NCBI GenBank assembly: GCA_023389575.1
Contig: JAEWEG010000066.1
Coordinates: forward strand, 62,001 to 126,000
DNA from: Chloroflexota bacterium
GTDB lineage: Bacteria; Chloroflexota; Chloroflexia; Thermomicrobiales; UBA6265
DNA length: 64,000 nt
Reading direction: 5' to 3'
The translations under genes and the position numbers were made by a program. The notes under the pieces were generated by a model. The model saw only the letters and a program-made list of their open reading frames with translations, was not told the DNA's origin and made no database searches. Below, piece after piece: positions 44,008-53,042 of the stretch (within the stretch, counting starts at the first letter, position 1; every line of letters begins with the position of its first letter).

Positions 44008-45009
44008 ATGGAACGTCCGATCATCAGCGCGCGTGACCTTACCAAGTCCTTCTGGCGCCGTACCCACCGCCGGGGCATGCTCGGCGCCATGCGCGGTCTT
44101 GTCGACCGGAGCGGAACGCGGGTGGACGCCGTCTCCAACATCTCGTTCGATGTCCCGGCCGGCGAGATCCTGGGCTACATCGGGCCGAATGGCGCGGGGA
44201 AATCCACAACGATCAAGATGCTGACGGGCATCCTGGTACCCACCAGTGGTGAAGCGACCGTGGCGGGGCTGGTTCCCTGGAACCAACGCCGCCAGCTTGC
44301 CTCCAACATCGGCGTGGTCTTCGGTCAACGAACGCAACTCTGGTGGGACCTTCCCCTGTCCGAATCGCTGGAGCTGCTTCGCTTCATCTACCAGGTGCCG
44401 GCCGAGAGGTTTGAGCACAACTACTCGATGGCAAAGGAACTGCTCGAACTTGGCCCCTTCCTCGACACGCCCGTGCGCCAACTTTCGCTCGGTCAGCGGA
44501 TGCGCGGAGACCTCGCCGCGGCGCTCCTCCACGAGCCGCCCATCCTCTATCTCGACGAGCCGACGATTGGACTGGACCTGGTCGCCAAGACCCGCATCCG
44601 CGACTTCCTCGCCGAACTCAACGCCCAAACCGGTGTCACGATCCTGCTGACGACCCACGACCTGGCCGATATCGAGCGGCTCTGCAGCCGCATCATCGTC
44701 ATCGATCACGGCCACATCGTGCACGACGGCAGCATCGAGCGGCTTCGCGCCGAGCACGCGACCTCACGGCAGCTGACGATCGACTTCGACGAGTCGCCGG
44801 ACATCGACGACATTCGCGCGTCCGCGCCGGTCTCCCTCGTCAGCCACAACGGCCCCCGCATCCGGGTCGCGTTCGACCGACATAAGCAAAGCGCGCCTGA
44901 GGTCATGGCGATCATGGGCCGCTACGGAACGATCCGGGACCTGAGCATCGAGGAGCCGGACATCGAAGACCTCATCCAGCACCTGTACAACGCCTCGGCG
45001 CCAGCGTAG
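44008..45009 (+). CDS. ABC exporter ATP-binding protein (COG4586 type)
   Basis: A 333-residue ATPase of the exporter formed with the two preceding permeases. Walker A is GPNGAGKSTT, signature LSLGQRMRGDLAAALLHEP, Walker B ILYLDEPT and the H-loop TTHDLADIE. The QRTQLWWDLPLSESLELLRFIY Q-loop region and an extended N-terminus with RRGMLGAMRGLVDRS are characteristic of COG4586. The last 90 residues form an accessory domain. The substrate is unknown; such exporters are common in Chloroflexota, Actinobacteria and cyanobacteria. Confidence 0.9.
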   Translation: MERPIISARDLTKSFWRRTHRRGMLGAMRGLVDRSGTRVDAVSNISFDVPAGEILGYIGPNGAGKSTTIKMLTGILVPTSGEATVAGLVPWNQRRQLASNIGVVFGQRTQLWWDLPLSESLELLRFIYQVPAERFEHNYSMAKELLELGPFLDTPVRQLSLGQRMRGDLAAALLHEPPILYLDEPTIGLDLVAKTRIRDFLAELNAQTGVTILLTTHDLADIERLCSRIIVIDHGHIVHDGSIERLRAEHATSRQLTIDFDESPDIDDIRASAPVSLVSHNGPRIRVAFDRHKQSAPEVMAIMGRYGTIRDLSIEEPDIEDLIQHLYNASAPA

Positions 45010-45073
45010 CCGCGCGATCGGGTGGAGTACCATTGATGGAACAACATGGCGTCCCAATGGAGTGGTATTTCCC

Positions 45074-45463
45074 GTGTCAACCGAAGCGGCCATCGAAATC
45101 ACCTGTCAGACCTGCGACACCACGTTCCTCGTTCCGGCGGCGGAGCGCCAATTCCGGCAATCGCGGAATCTCGAGGATCCCGTGACCTGTCCCGACTGCC
45201 GGGTGCGGGAGCGAACGGCGCGAAACGCCGAGCTGATCGCGATGTACGAGCAATCCGGCAGTCAGTTGTTTACCTCCACGGACACCAGCGCAACCCGAAG
45301 CGGTTCCCGCCGGGATCGAGGTGCCGGCCGGGCGAATGGCCATCGCCAGATGTACAACACCGTCTGCGCCCAGTGCGGATCCGAAACACAAGTCCCGTTC
45401 GTCCCTCGCGGCGACCGGCCGGTCTACTGTCGGGACTGCTTCAACGCCCGCAAGGGACGCTGA
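45074..45463 (+). CDS. double zinc-ribbon (CxxC...CxxC) protein
   Basis: A 129-residue protein with two probable zinc modules: CQTCDTTFLVPAAERQF...CPDCR (about 11-49) and CAQCGSETQVPFVPRGDRPVYCRDCF (about 98-124), separated by a Ser/Arg-rich linker. The second, with VPF-P-RPVYC-DC, is a frequent short zinc ribbon in Chloroflexota and Deinococci. It is probably nucleic-acid or protein binding; no function is established. The start is uncertain (GTG 45074 or GTG 45062). Confidence 0.75.
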   Translation: MSTEAAIEITCQTCDTTFLVPAAERQFRQSRNLEDPVTCPDCRVRERTARNAELIAMYEQSGSQLFTSTDTSATRSGSRRDRGAGRANGHRQMYNTVCAQCGSETQVPFVPRGDRPVYCRDCFNARKGR

Positions 45464-45489
45464 GTCGACCTTTCAGGAGCCTGAACGAC

Positions 45490-45525
45490 AACGACCCCGC
45501 CAAGAGCGATCCTGGCGGGGTCGTT
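45490..45525. terminator. bidirectional terminator
   Basis: AACGACCCCGCCA (45490-45502) pairs perfectly with TGGCGGGGTCGTT (45513-45525), 10-base loop, between the zinc-ribbon gene and the convergent aminotransferase. Confidence 0.8.
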
Positions 45526-45544
45526 TGCATGGCGCGAGTGTCGG

Positions 45545-46942
45545 CTAGGCGGTGATCTCCGAGGCGAACTTGTCCTCGGCCTCGGTGACGCATTCGTCGG
45601 TGATGGTGATCATCGTGTCGATTTCGTCCTTCGTTACCACCAGCGGCGGCGCGAAGTGGATGACCTCGCCAGTCACGCGGGTCAGGAAACCACGTTCACG
45701 CAGCCGGTCGGAGAGCCACTTCGGGAACTTGGACGTCTTGTCCCACTTCGCCTTGGTCGACTTGTCCGGGGTGACCTGAATGGCGTTCAGCATACCCAGA
45801 CCGCGAACCTCGGCCAGGACTGGATGACTGAGCAGTTCAGTCATGCGATCGCGAAGGTACACGCCCATGTCGTCGCCGTTCTGAACCAGGTTTTCGTTCT
45901 CGAAGATTTCGAGGTTCTTGAGGGCGGCCACGGCCGCGACCGGATGGCCACCGAAGGTCAGCAGGTGGCCCAGGCCGATCATTTCCTGCTTGGTGAAGAC
46001 ATCGAACACGTCTGGCCGCACGATCGCCGCCGCCATGGGCGCGTACCCGGACGTCAGGCCCTTCGCGATGGTCATGATGTCGGGCACGAAGCCGAAGTGC
46101 TCGGTGGCGAACATCTTCCCGGTTCGGCCGAATCCGTTGATCACCTCGTCGGCGATCAGCAGAACTCCGTGCCGGTCGCAGATTTCGCGCAGCATTTTCC
46201 AGTAGGTCGCCGAGGGAACGTGGACCCCGGCCGCGCTGGAAATCGGTTCGCCGATCACCGCCGCGACCGTTTCCGGCCCCTGATTCTCGATCTCCTGCTC
46301 GACGTACTTCGCCGCCATGATGTCGGCTTCTTCGCCCTCGAGCCCGAAGTCGGAGCGGTACTTGTTGGGATGGGGAACGTGGGAGACACCGTACATGAAC
46401 GGACCGAAGAACGCCTCGTTGCGCATCGCGGTCAGGCTCATAGCGCCGTGCGTCATGCCGTGGTACGACCCACGTCGGGCAATGATCTTGTACCGGCGAG
46501 GGAAGCCCCGCATCGCCTGGACCTGCTTGGCGATCTTCATCGCGGTCTCGACCGCCTCAGAGCCACCCGAACAGAAGTACACGCGGGAAAGGTCGCCAGG
46601 AGTGATCTCGGCCAGCTTGCTCGCGAGACGCACGGTGGGTTCGGAGGTGTACGCCTCGGCGGAGACGTAGGCCAGCTTCTTCGCCTGCTCTCCCATCACC
46701 TCCCCGATTTCGGCGCGGCCATGACCGGCGTTGACGACCCAGAGTCCCGAGATGCCATCGATGTACTCGCGGCCATGGATGTCCCAGAGCTTCGAGCCCT
46801 TGCCCTCGGCGAACACCCGCATGCCATCGCTCTCCGCCATTTCCACCCAGGGAAGCGAATGGGCCCAGACATGGTCCCGAGCGATGCGATCGACCTCACT
46901 GGCCGATGACGTGGTGTCCCTGGACGTTTCCTGCGTTACCAC
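45545..46942 (-). CDS. class III (omega) aminotransferase
   Basis: A 465-residue PLP enzyme of the ornithine/omega-amino acid:pyruvate group. GKGSKLWDIHGREYIDGISGLWVVNAGHG is the N-terminal landmark, YFCSGGSEAVETAMK the phosphate site, LLIADEVINGFGRTGKMF the PLP-nitrogen aspartate, and TIAKGLTSGYAPMAA the Schiff-base lysine. The HFAPPLVVTKDEID C-terminal arginine-less end fits omega transaminases. The GTG at 46942 has AGGAGG upstream; a longer frame to 47092 is unsupported. The neighbours give no substrate hint; beta-alanine, GABA or putrescine-like amines are possible. Confidence 0.9.
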   Translation of the reverse strand: MVTQETSRDTTSSASEVDRIARDHVWAHSLPWVEMAESDGMRVFAEGKGSKLWDIHGREYIDGISGLWVVNAGHGRAEIGEVMGEQAKKLAYVSAEAYTSEPTVRLASKLAEITPGDLSRVYFCSGGSEAVETAMKIAKQVQAMRGFPRRYKIIARRGSYHGMTHGAMSLTAMRNEAFFGPFMYGVSHVPHPNKYRSDFGLEGEEADIMAAKYVEQEIENQGPETVAAVIGEPISSAAGVHVPSATYWKMLREICDRHGVLLIADEVINGFGRTGKMFATEHFGFVPDIMTIAKGLTSGYAPMAAAIVRPDVFDVFTKQEMIGLGHLLTFGGHPVAAVAALKNLEIFENENLVQNGDDMGVYLRDRMTELLSHPVLAEVRGLGMLNAIQVTPDKSTKAKWDKTSKFPKWLSDRLRERGFLTRVTGEVIHFAPPLVVTKDEIDTMITITDECVTEAEDKFASEITA

Positions 46943-47097
46943 CCTTGTTCCTCCTGGATACGATAGTGCTCCGGACACCGGACCACATGGTGCGTCGAGT
47001 TCCCCAATTGCCGGATAGTATCGCCGGTGTGGGCGACCAAAGCATACCAACTGGCACCTCCACCCCGCGACGGAGTGATCCAGCCATGCCATTCGAG

Positions 47098-47135
47098 ACG
47101 GAGTGCTACCATCCTCTCAACAGGTAGCGCTCCGT
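47098..47135 (+). other. strong stem-loop in the pgi leader
   Basis: ACGGAGTGCTACC (47098-47110) pairs over 13 positions, one G-U, with GGTAGCGCTCCGT (47123-47135), 12-base loop. It lies 51 bases before the pgi start, inside a 244-base divergent spacer. No T-run follows. It could be a 5' UTR regulatory or stability element. Confidence 0.4.
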
Positions 47136-47186
47136 TCGCCAGTGGTGTCGCGGAGCCCAGCGTCCCAGTTAAGAAAGGACTCACAC

Positions 47187-48614
47187 GTGCCCGCACAGAC
47201 TCCCGCATCGCGTCTGGTCATCGATTACCGGAACGCAACCGCCGCCGCCGTGGGCGAGCAGCACGGCGTATCGGAGGCGGAACTCGACGCCATCGCGCCA
47301 ACCGTCCAGGCCGAGCACAACCGCATCACCAGCGAACACGCGTCGCAGGTGCAACGCTGGCAGGACCTGCCGGACAACATCGCCCTCGCCGACGAGATCG
47401 CGGAGTTCGCGGCCGACGCGCGGGAACGGTTCACCGACTTCATCCTGATCGGCATCGGCGGTTCCTCTCTTGGCGCCATCGCCACGATCCAGGCGCTCAC
47501 CCATCCCTTCCGCAACCTGCTGCCCGCCGAAGAGCGCGTCGGCCCCCGATTCTTCGTGCTCGATAACCCGGACCCCGAAAAGGTCCGCGCCACGCTGGAC
47601 ACCGTCGACCTCTCGAAGACCCTGGTCAACGTGGTTTCCAAGAGCGGCCAGACAGCCGAAACCGCCGCCAATTTCCTCGTCGTGCGAGACGCCATGTACA
47701 ACGCACTCGGCGCCGAGCAGGCCCGCAAGCAGATCGTGGCGACCACCGATCCAGAATCCGGGCTCCTGCGGCAGATGTCGGACAAGGAAGGCTACCGAAC
47801 CTTCCCGGTGCCACCGGGGGTCGATGGCCGCCAGACGGTGCTGAGCGCGGTCGGGCTGTTGCCCGCGGCCCTCGCCGGCGTGGACATCCATGGAATGCTG
47901 GCGGGAGCGAGAGCGCTCCGCGAACGGGCCTCATCCGGCGATGTACGGCTCAACCCCGCCTACCTCCTGGCCGCCCTCTCGGTGCTGAGTGACCAGAAGC
48001 ACGGCAAGTCGATGCTCGTCACCATGCCGTACGCCGACAGCCTGTTCGGCCTGTCCGACTGGTTCCGGCAGCTCTGGGCGGAAAGCCTCGGCAAGAAGCT
48101 GTCGGTCGATGGCTCGGTCGTCAACGCCGGCCAGACCCCGATCAAGGCGCTCGGCGCGATCGACCAGCATTCGCAGATCCAGCTCTACACCGAAGGGCCA
48201 AACGACAAACTGGTCCAGTTGATCGCCATCGACGACTACCGCGACTCTGTTCAGATCCCATCCCCGCCCCAGGACATCCCGGAACTCGGGTACTTCGAAG
48301 GCGGCGAGTTGGGGCAGTTGCTGGACCGGGAACGACTGGCGACCTCCTGGGCGCTCACCAGCGCCTCCCGCCCGAACTTCACGATCACCATTCCAACCAT
48401 CGACGCCGGCATCATCGGCGAGTTCTTCTATCTGTATCAGTTGCAGACCGTCATGGCTGGAGCGTTGTACACGGTCAACCCGTTCGGCCAGCCAGGCGTG
48501 GAGGCCGGAAAGAACGCGACCTACGCGTTGATGGGTCGGGAGGGCTACGAGGATCTGAAGTCCGAGTTACTGGCGGAGCCGGAAGACGCCAGTTCCTACG
48601 TCAACCGCCCATAG
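47187..48614 (+). CDS. pgi: glucose-6-phosphate isomerase
   Basis: Interconverts glucose-6-P and fructose-6-P. The 475 residues contain two SIS-type domains. FILIGIGGSSLGAIATIQAL binds the sugar phosphate, VNVVSKSGQTAETAANFLVV is the second phosphate-binding loop, SLGKKLSVDGSVVNAGQTPIKALGAIDQHSQIQLYTEGPNDK contains the conserved GPI signature with its histidine, and VNPFGQPGVEAGKN carries the base-catalysis segment. The GTG at 47187 has AAAGGA upstream; the frame is open to 47103. It is followed by a terminator hairpin. Confidence 0.94.
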   Translation: MPAQTPASRLVIDYRNATAAAVGEQHGVSEAELDAIAPTVQAEHNRITSEHASQVQRWQDLPDNIALADEIAEFAADARERFTDFILIGIGGSSLGAIATIQALTHPFRNLLPAEERVGPRFFVLDNPDPEKVRATLDTVDLSKTLVNVVSKSGQTAETAANFLVVRDAMYNALGAEQARKQIVATTDPESGLLRQMSDKEGYRTFPVPPGVDGRQTVLSAVGLLPAALAGVDIHGMLAGARALRERASSGDVRLNPAYLLAALSVLSDQKHGKSMLVTMPYADSLFGLSDWFRQLWAESLGKKLSVDGSVVNAGQTPIKALGAIDQHSQIQLYTEGPNDKLVQLIAIDDYRDSVQIPSPPQDIPELGYFEGGELGQLLDRERLATSWALTSASRPNFTITIPTIDAGIIGEFFYLYQLQTVMAGALYTVNPFGQPGVEAGKNATYALMGREGYEDLKSELLAEPEDASSYVNRP

Positions 48615-48625
48615 GCATCAGCGGC

Positions 48626-48659
48626 CCGGGCCCGGAAGGCAGGCGCCTTTCGGGCCCGG
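48626..48659 (+). terminator. terminator after pgi
   Basis: A 15-bp stem with one G-U pair (48626-48640 with 48645-48659), loop AGGC, starting 12 bases after the pgi stop. No T-run follows. Confidence 0.65.
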
Positions 48660-48841
48660 ACACCAGGTCCCACGCGGGATCGAACCTCGCCTTCGACACC
48701 ACGATGCACAACCCTCCCCACTCGATCAGCCATTTTGGACACAACCCGGTAGAATGAAAGGCACATGAAAAGCGGCTTTGCCGGCGGTCTATGCCTCCGG
48801 CGGCGTTTCCGTGCTTGCCTTTCACATCGCCAGGATCTTCC

Positions 48842-50050
48842 GTGTCTACGCAATTCCCCGTGACTCGCCTCATCCTCTACACACTCGCGGTGATCGCGGT
48901 ACTGGCGCTTGCCTGGACAATCATCCAGATCAAGTCGATCATCTTCGTCCTCATGATCGGCATCATCTTCGCGGCGGCCATCGAACCACTCGTGTTCCGC
49001 CTGCGCCGCGCCGGCTTCAAACGGGGCCAGGCGATCCTCCTCGTGTACGCCTTCCTCCTCGCTGTCCTTGGCGGCGGCCTGTACCTGATCGTGCCCCTCA
49101 TCGTCGAGCAGTTCGCCTCCCTCGATAAGGCGATTCCGGACATGTTCGACAAGCTTCGCGAGCGGGCGCTGGCCAGCGATAACGCCATCATCAGCCAAAC
49201 CGGCTACGCCACCCTCTGGCGCATCCAGAACACCTACATCAAGATTCGAAACTCCCCCGAGATCGGCCAGGATCAGGCCGTTGGGGCGGCAACGTCCGCC
49301 ATCGGCATCCTCTTCACCATGGTGTCACTCCTGATCGTCGCCTTCTACTGGATGACCGAGAAGGCCACCATCAAGCGTGTGATCCTCGGGCTGTTCACCC
49401 TGCGGCACCGGGCCCGGGCCCATGAGATCTGGGACGAGATCGAGTTCCGGATCGGCGGCTGGACCCGCGGCCAGCTCGTCCTCATGATCATCATCGGCAT
49501 CTGCTCTGGCGTGGCCTACTGGGCCATGGACCTCCGCTTCTGGCTCGCGCTAGCGATCTGGGCGGGGGTCACGGAAGCCATCCCGTTCATCGGGCCCTTC
49601 ATCGGCGGCGGCACCGCCGCCCTGTTCGCGCTGGCGGATTCACCCGAGAAAGCGCTGTGGGTGATTCTGTTCGCGACGATCCTCCAGCAGTTCGAGGGCG
49701 CGTTCCTGGTCCCCCGTGTCATGAAGAACGCCGTTGGCATGAGCCCGCTCACCGTGGTGCTCGCGGTCCTGATCGGCAACGCGCTCGCCGGTCCGCTCGG
49801 GTCGCTGCTGGCAATCCCCATCGGCGCCGCGGTTCAGGTGCTTGTCAGCAACCTGCTCCGTGGCCGGGATGACCGGCTCGTCGACGAACTGAGCAGCATG
49901 GATATCGCTCCCCTCTCGCCAGCACAATTCGGGTCACCGTTCGCCCCCACCGAGAGTTCCATCGCCCGGATCAGGAGAGGGATGACCAGTTCTGGCAAGG
50001 CTCCGCTCCGGAGCTCGAACCGCGACGATCCGGAGTCCGCCCAGACATGA
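48842..50050 (+). CDS. AI-2E family transporter
   Basis: A 402-residue membrane protein with seven to eight spans in the AI-2E/YdiK/PerM arrangement. ILYTLAVIAVLALAWTIIQI and FVLMIGIIFAAAIEPLVFRL lead, a periplasmic helical segment follows (LDKAIPDMFDKLRERAL), then GWTRGQLVLMIIIGICSGVAYW, ITEAIPFIGP-type VTEAIPFIGPFIGGG and MKNAVGMSPLTVVLAVLIG. Family roles include ion/proton antiport and autoinducer export; none can be assigned here. The GTG at 48842 has AGGA 6 bases upstream; an earlier in-frame ATG at 48791 exists. The stop overlaps the next gene (ATGA). Confidence 0.88.
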   Translation: MSTQFPVTRLILYTLAVIAVLALAWTIIQIKSIIFVLMIGIIFAAAIEPLVFRLRRAGFKRGQAILLVYAFLLAVLGGGLYLIVPLIVEQFASLDKAIPDMFDKLRERALASDNAIISQTGYATLWRIQNTYIKIRNSPEIGQDQAVGAATSAIGILFTMVSLLIVAFYWMTEKATIKRVILGLFTLRHRARAHEIWDEIEFRIGGWTRGQLVLMIIIGICSGVAYWAMDLRFWLALAIWAGVTEAIPFIGPFIGGGTAALFALADSPEKALWVILFATILQQFEGAFLVPRVMKNAVGMSPLTVVLAVLIGNALAGPLGSLLAIPIGAAVQVLVSNLLRGRDDRLVDELSSMDIAPLSPAQFGSPFAPTESSIARIRRGMTSSGKAPLRSSNRDDPESAQT

Positions 50051-51174
50051 GTTTTCGTCGCCGTCGCACAATCGATAGCATTCCGGGGGGTCCAGCCATG
50101 TCGGAAGCATCGAAGGAAGTCACGTTCAGGACGATCATCGCCCTCTTTGACGACATCATCGACTCCGAGCACGCGCTCACCGCCCTCCGGAAGAGCGAGC
50201 AACCGTCGGAGGGGATTTCGGTCATCCTCCGCGAACGAGTGCTCGATCCCGATCCAAACGTTCGGTATGAGACCGTCCTCTCGCGAGTCATCGCTTCCTC
50301 CGCCCTGGACGCGGTCGGCAGCTGGCTCCAGGGTCTCGCCTCGCTCATCCTCCCTGACCGAGCCAGTTACCTGGTCGCCGGTCCGATCGGCGCGGTCCTC
50401 GCCACGATCAAGGACGCCGGTCCCCACTCGGAAGACATCGCGACCAGCGACACCAGGGAAGCCAGCGACTCCAGCCGCCAATTGAGTCGGGCCGTCTCGG
50501 CGTTCGGCTTCAGCCATGACGAAGCGCAGTACGTCGAGGCGCGCGTGGTCGCTGGTTCACCGCTCATCGCGGTGACCTCCGGCGACGCCGACATCCTTCG
50601 CCTGGCTCACAAGACCTTTTCCCAGTTCGACGCGGTGCATGTCGGACTCGCGCGAACCGAGGCGACGATTCATCGCACGGCCTCGCGCCTGCTGGTGACG
50701 GGCCCCGACGGTGGAGGCTCGGTGGTCATCGCCGACGCCATCGCGCCGCTCCGCCGCCTTACCAGCGACGGTGGTTGGCGCAACCACTCGATCGACCTTC
50801 GCGGCCGCCAGGCGGTGAGCCCATCCGGTGAAACCCTGGGCACCGTCAGCGATGTCCTGTTCGAGCACCATCCCGAGCAGGATGACGACGGGGCCTCCCG
50901 CAACGCGGCCGACAGGCGAAACGTCACGATCCGTTATGTCCTGCTCGACGTTGGCGGATTCCTCGGCATTCACAGTCGCAAGGTCGCCGTGCCATCCGAG
51001 ATCGCCGACACCAGCGGTTGGACCATCAACATCGACTCGACCCGGTCGGAACTCAAGTCCGCTCCGCGCTTCGACTCACTGGCTCCGCTTAGTCGCCAGG
51101 ACGAGGTAACCATTCGCGCGTACTTCGGCGTGAGCCACTACTGGCTCAACGGTTCGGACCGCAACCAGAACTGA
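50047..51174 (+). CDS. general-stress-like (YflT-type) N-domain fused to PRC-barrel domain
   Basis: A 375-residue protein. The N-terminal part has the alternating pattern TIIALFDDIIDSEHALTALRKSEQPSEGISVILRE typical of YflT/17M stress domains. A glycine-rich helical segment follows (LVAGPIGAVLATI), with a second alpha/beta half ending near residue 200. The C-terminal PRC barrel spans about 240-345 (GRQAVSPSGETLGTVSDVLFEH, YVLLDVGGFLGIHSRKVAVP). It is translationally coupled to the AI-2E transporter, suggesting a common envelope or stress role. An in-frame ATG at 50098 is an alternative start. The molecular function is unknown. Confidence 0.75.
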   Translation: MSFRRRRTIDSIPGGPAMSEASKEVTFRTIIALFDDIIDSEHALTALRKSEQPSEGISVILRERVLDPDPNVRYETVLSRVIASSALDAVGSWLQGLASLILPDRASYLVAGPIGAVLATIKDAGPHSEDIATSDTREASDSSRQLSRAVSAFGFSHDEAQYVEARVVAGSPLIAVTSGDADILRLAHKTFSQFDAVHVGLARTEATIHRTASRLLVTGPDGGGSVVIADAIAPLRRLTSDGGWRNHSIDLRGRQAVSPSGETLGTVSDVLFEHHPEQDDDGASRNAADRRNVTIRYVLLDVGGFLGIHSRKVAVPSEIADTSGWTINIDSTRSELKSAPRFDSLAPLSRQDEVTIRAYFGVSHYWLNGSDRNQN

Positions 51175-51224
51175 CCGCCACGCCATCCACGAGCAAAATG
51201 ACCCGGCCATCTCCCAGACGGCAT

Positions 51225-51253
51225 AACGGGGCCGGCATTGAGCCGGCCCCGTT
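51225..51253. terminator. bidirectional terminator
   Basis: AACGGGGCCGGC (51225-51236) pairs perfectly with GCCGGCCCCGTT (51242-51253), loop ATTGA, between the PRC-barrel gene and the convergent bcp gene. Confidence 0.8.
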
Positions 51254-51277
51254 CCAGCTGCTTCCCCTGATTGAGTT

Positions 51278-51757
51278 CTACCCTGAGACCGGCGTGTCGT
51301 CGGTACGTCGCATCACGCTGAGGATGCGCTGCCAGGGTGGAGCGCCCTGCTCGGCGAAGATGACCTTGCCATCCTTGCCGACGATCACCACCGACCGCTG
51401 GATGCCCTCGCCGCCCGGCTTGAGCGCCCCATAGGCCCGGGCCACGTCGGCGTTCTCGTCAACCAGCAGGTCGAAGGTCAGTCCATGCTCCTTGCGGAAC
51501 GCCTTGTGGCTCTCGGCGTCACCTGGGTTCACCCCGATCGGCTCGATCGCCGCGCCGCGCAGGTGCTCGAGGTTCTTGCGAATCTGGATGAGCTGGTCCG
51601 TGCAGCCGGGCGTGAAGTCCTTGGGATAGAAGACCAGCATCGCCCGCATGAACCCACGAAGATCGGCCAGGTGAAACTCCGCGCCTTCGTCGTTCAACAC
51701 CCTGAAGTCCGGGGCCTCCGCCCCAACCTCGATCAGGGTCGTTCCGTCGTTATCCAT
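51278..51757 (-). CDS. bcp: BCP/PrxQ-type peroxiredoxin (1-Cys)
   Basis: A 159-residue thiol peroxidase. The active-site block is FYPKDFTPGCTDQ with peroxidatic cysteine C52 and the conserved Thr. Only one cysteine is present in the whole protein, so it lacks the resolving cysteine that many BCPs have five residues later, and must use an external thiol. The start codon directly follows the nadA stop (TAG then ATG), so the two are coupled. The pairing with NadA may protect its oxygen-sensitive cluster; that is inference. Confidence 0.9.
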   Translation of the reverse strand: MDNDGTTLIEVGAEAPDFRVLNDEGAEFHLADLRGFMRAMLVFYPKDFTPGCTDQLIQIRKNLEHLRGAAIEPIGVNPGDAESHKAFRKEHGLTFDLLVDENADVARAYGALKPGGEGIQRSVVIVGKDGKVIFAEQGAPPWQRILSVMRRTDDTPVSG

Positions 51758-53026
51758 CTATGGCACCGCCAGCATTCGGTCAAGCGCGACTCGCGCCTCG
51801 GAAGCGATCACGGGGTCTACCGTGATCTGGTTGACAAGTTCACCCTCCACCAGGTGCTCGAGCACCCAGAGCATGTAGGCGGGATGAATCCTGTACATCG
51901 TCGAGCACGGGCAGATCACCGGATCGAGGCAGAAAATCTTCTTGTCCGGCATCTCGGCCTGGAGCCGGCGGACGAGATTGATCTCCGTGCCAACCGCCCA
52001 TGTCGTGCCAGATGGCGCCGCTCGCACCACATCGATGATGTACTCGGTGGAGCCATCCAGGTCGGACGCCTGCACCACCGGCAACGGGCACTCCGGATGC
52101 ACGACCACGTTCACATCCGGATAGTCGCGGCGGGCCTGCTCGATCTGCTCGACCGAGAACCGGGCGTGCACCGAACAGTACCCCTTCCAGAGGAAGACAA
52201 CGGCGTTCCGGAGCTGCTCCTCGGTGTTCCCGCCGAGCGGCTGGAACGGGTCCCAGACCACCATGCGGTCCTGGGGAATGTCCTTCCGAACCGCGGTGTT
52301 GCGGCCCAGATGCTCGTCTGGAAAGAAGAAGATTCGCTCGCCACGCTCGAACGCCCAGTCGTAGACCCTGGATGCGTTCGACGATGTGCAAACGATCCCG
52401 CCGTTTCGACCACAGAATGCCTTCAGCGTCGCCGCCGAGTTCATGTAGGTCACCGGCACGATCCCCTCGATGCCGAGGCCCTTCAGGGTGGACCAGGCGG
52501 CCTCGACGTCCTCGGGCTTCGCCATGTCGGCCATCGAGCAGCCGGCCTCGAGATTGGGGAGGATCACCTTCTGGTCGGGCTGTCCCAGGATAACCGCGCT
52601 CTCGGCCATGAAATGCACGCCACAGAACATGGTGTACTCGGCCTCGGTCTGCGTGGCGGCCATCTGCGACAGCTTGTAGGAGTCGCCCTGGAAATCGGCG
52701 AACTGGATAACCTCGTCGCGCTGGTAGTGGTGACCAAGGATCGTCAAGCGGCTGCCCAGTTGTTCGCGTAGCTCTCGAATCTTCTGGTCGCGAATCTCCG
52801 CGTCCATCTTGAAGTACGACCGGTCGATCTTCTGCTGCCGAAGCGGCCCGACGCCGTACGCCTTCAGCTGGTCATACGCGCCAGTGCCCTCTTCCGGCAC
52901 GCAGGACGCTGGTTCGAGTTGCGGTTCCACGAGCCACAATGTCGGCTTGTCGCCCGCCTTCACGGCAGCCGGCGAATCGGTCGTGGGCCACATGGTTTTG
53001 TTGAGTGTTTCAGTGTTGACCACCAT
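51758..53026 (-). CDS. nadA: quinolinate synthase
   Basis: [4Fe-4S] enzyme that condenses iminoaspartate with dihydroxyacetone phosphate to quinolinate in de novo NAD synthesis. The 422 residues exceed the common 310-370 because of an N-terminal extension of about 85. Landmarks are ILGHHYQRDEVIQFADFQGDSYKLS, the cluster cysteines in MFCGVHFMAESA and the later cysteine regions, HPECPLPV, and VICPCSTMYRIHP. bcp follows directly. nadB and nadC are not in the window. The promoter is overlapped by a probable operator (53113-53138). Confidence 0.95.
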   Translation of the reverse strand: MVVNTETLNKTMWPTTDSPAAVKAGDKPTLWLVEPQLEPASCVPEEGTGAYDQLKAYGVGPLRQQKIDRSYFKMDAEIRDQKIRELREQLGSRLTILGHHYQRDEVIQFADFQGDSYKLSQMAATQTEAEYTMFCGVHFMAESAVILGQPDQKVILPNLEAGCSMADMAKPEDVEAAWSTLKGLGIEGIVPVTYMNSAATLKAFCGRNGGIVCTSSNASRVYDWAFERGERIFFFPDEHLGRNTAVRKDIPQDRMVVWDPFQPLGGNTEEQLRNAVVFLWKGYCSVHARFSVEQIEQARRDYPDVNVVVHPECPLPVVQASDLDGSTEYIIDVVRAAPSGTTWAVGTEINLVRRLQAEMPDKKIFCLDPVICPCSTMYRIHPAYMLWVLEHLVEGELVNQITVDPVIASEARVALDRMLAVP

Positions 53027-53042
53027 ACGGTGATGTCTCCTC

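Noticed and set aside
42384..45009. Defence or secretion system in the ABC-2 cluster
   Set aside because: The three genes match the ordinary COG4586/COG4587/COG3694 exporter set; nothing indicates defence or protein secretion.
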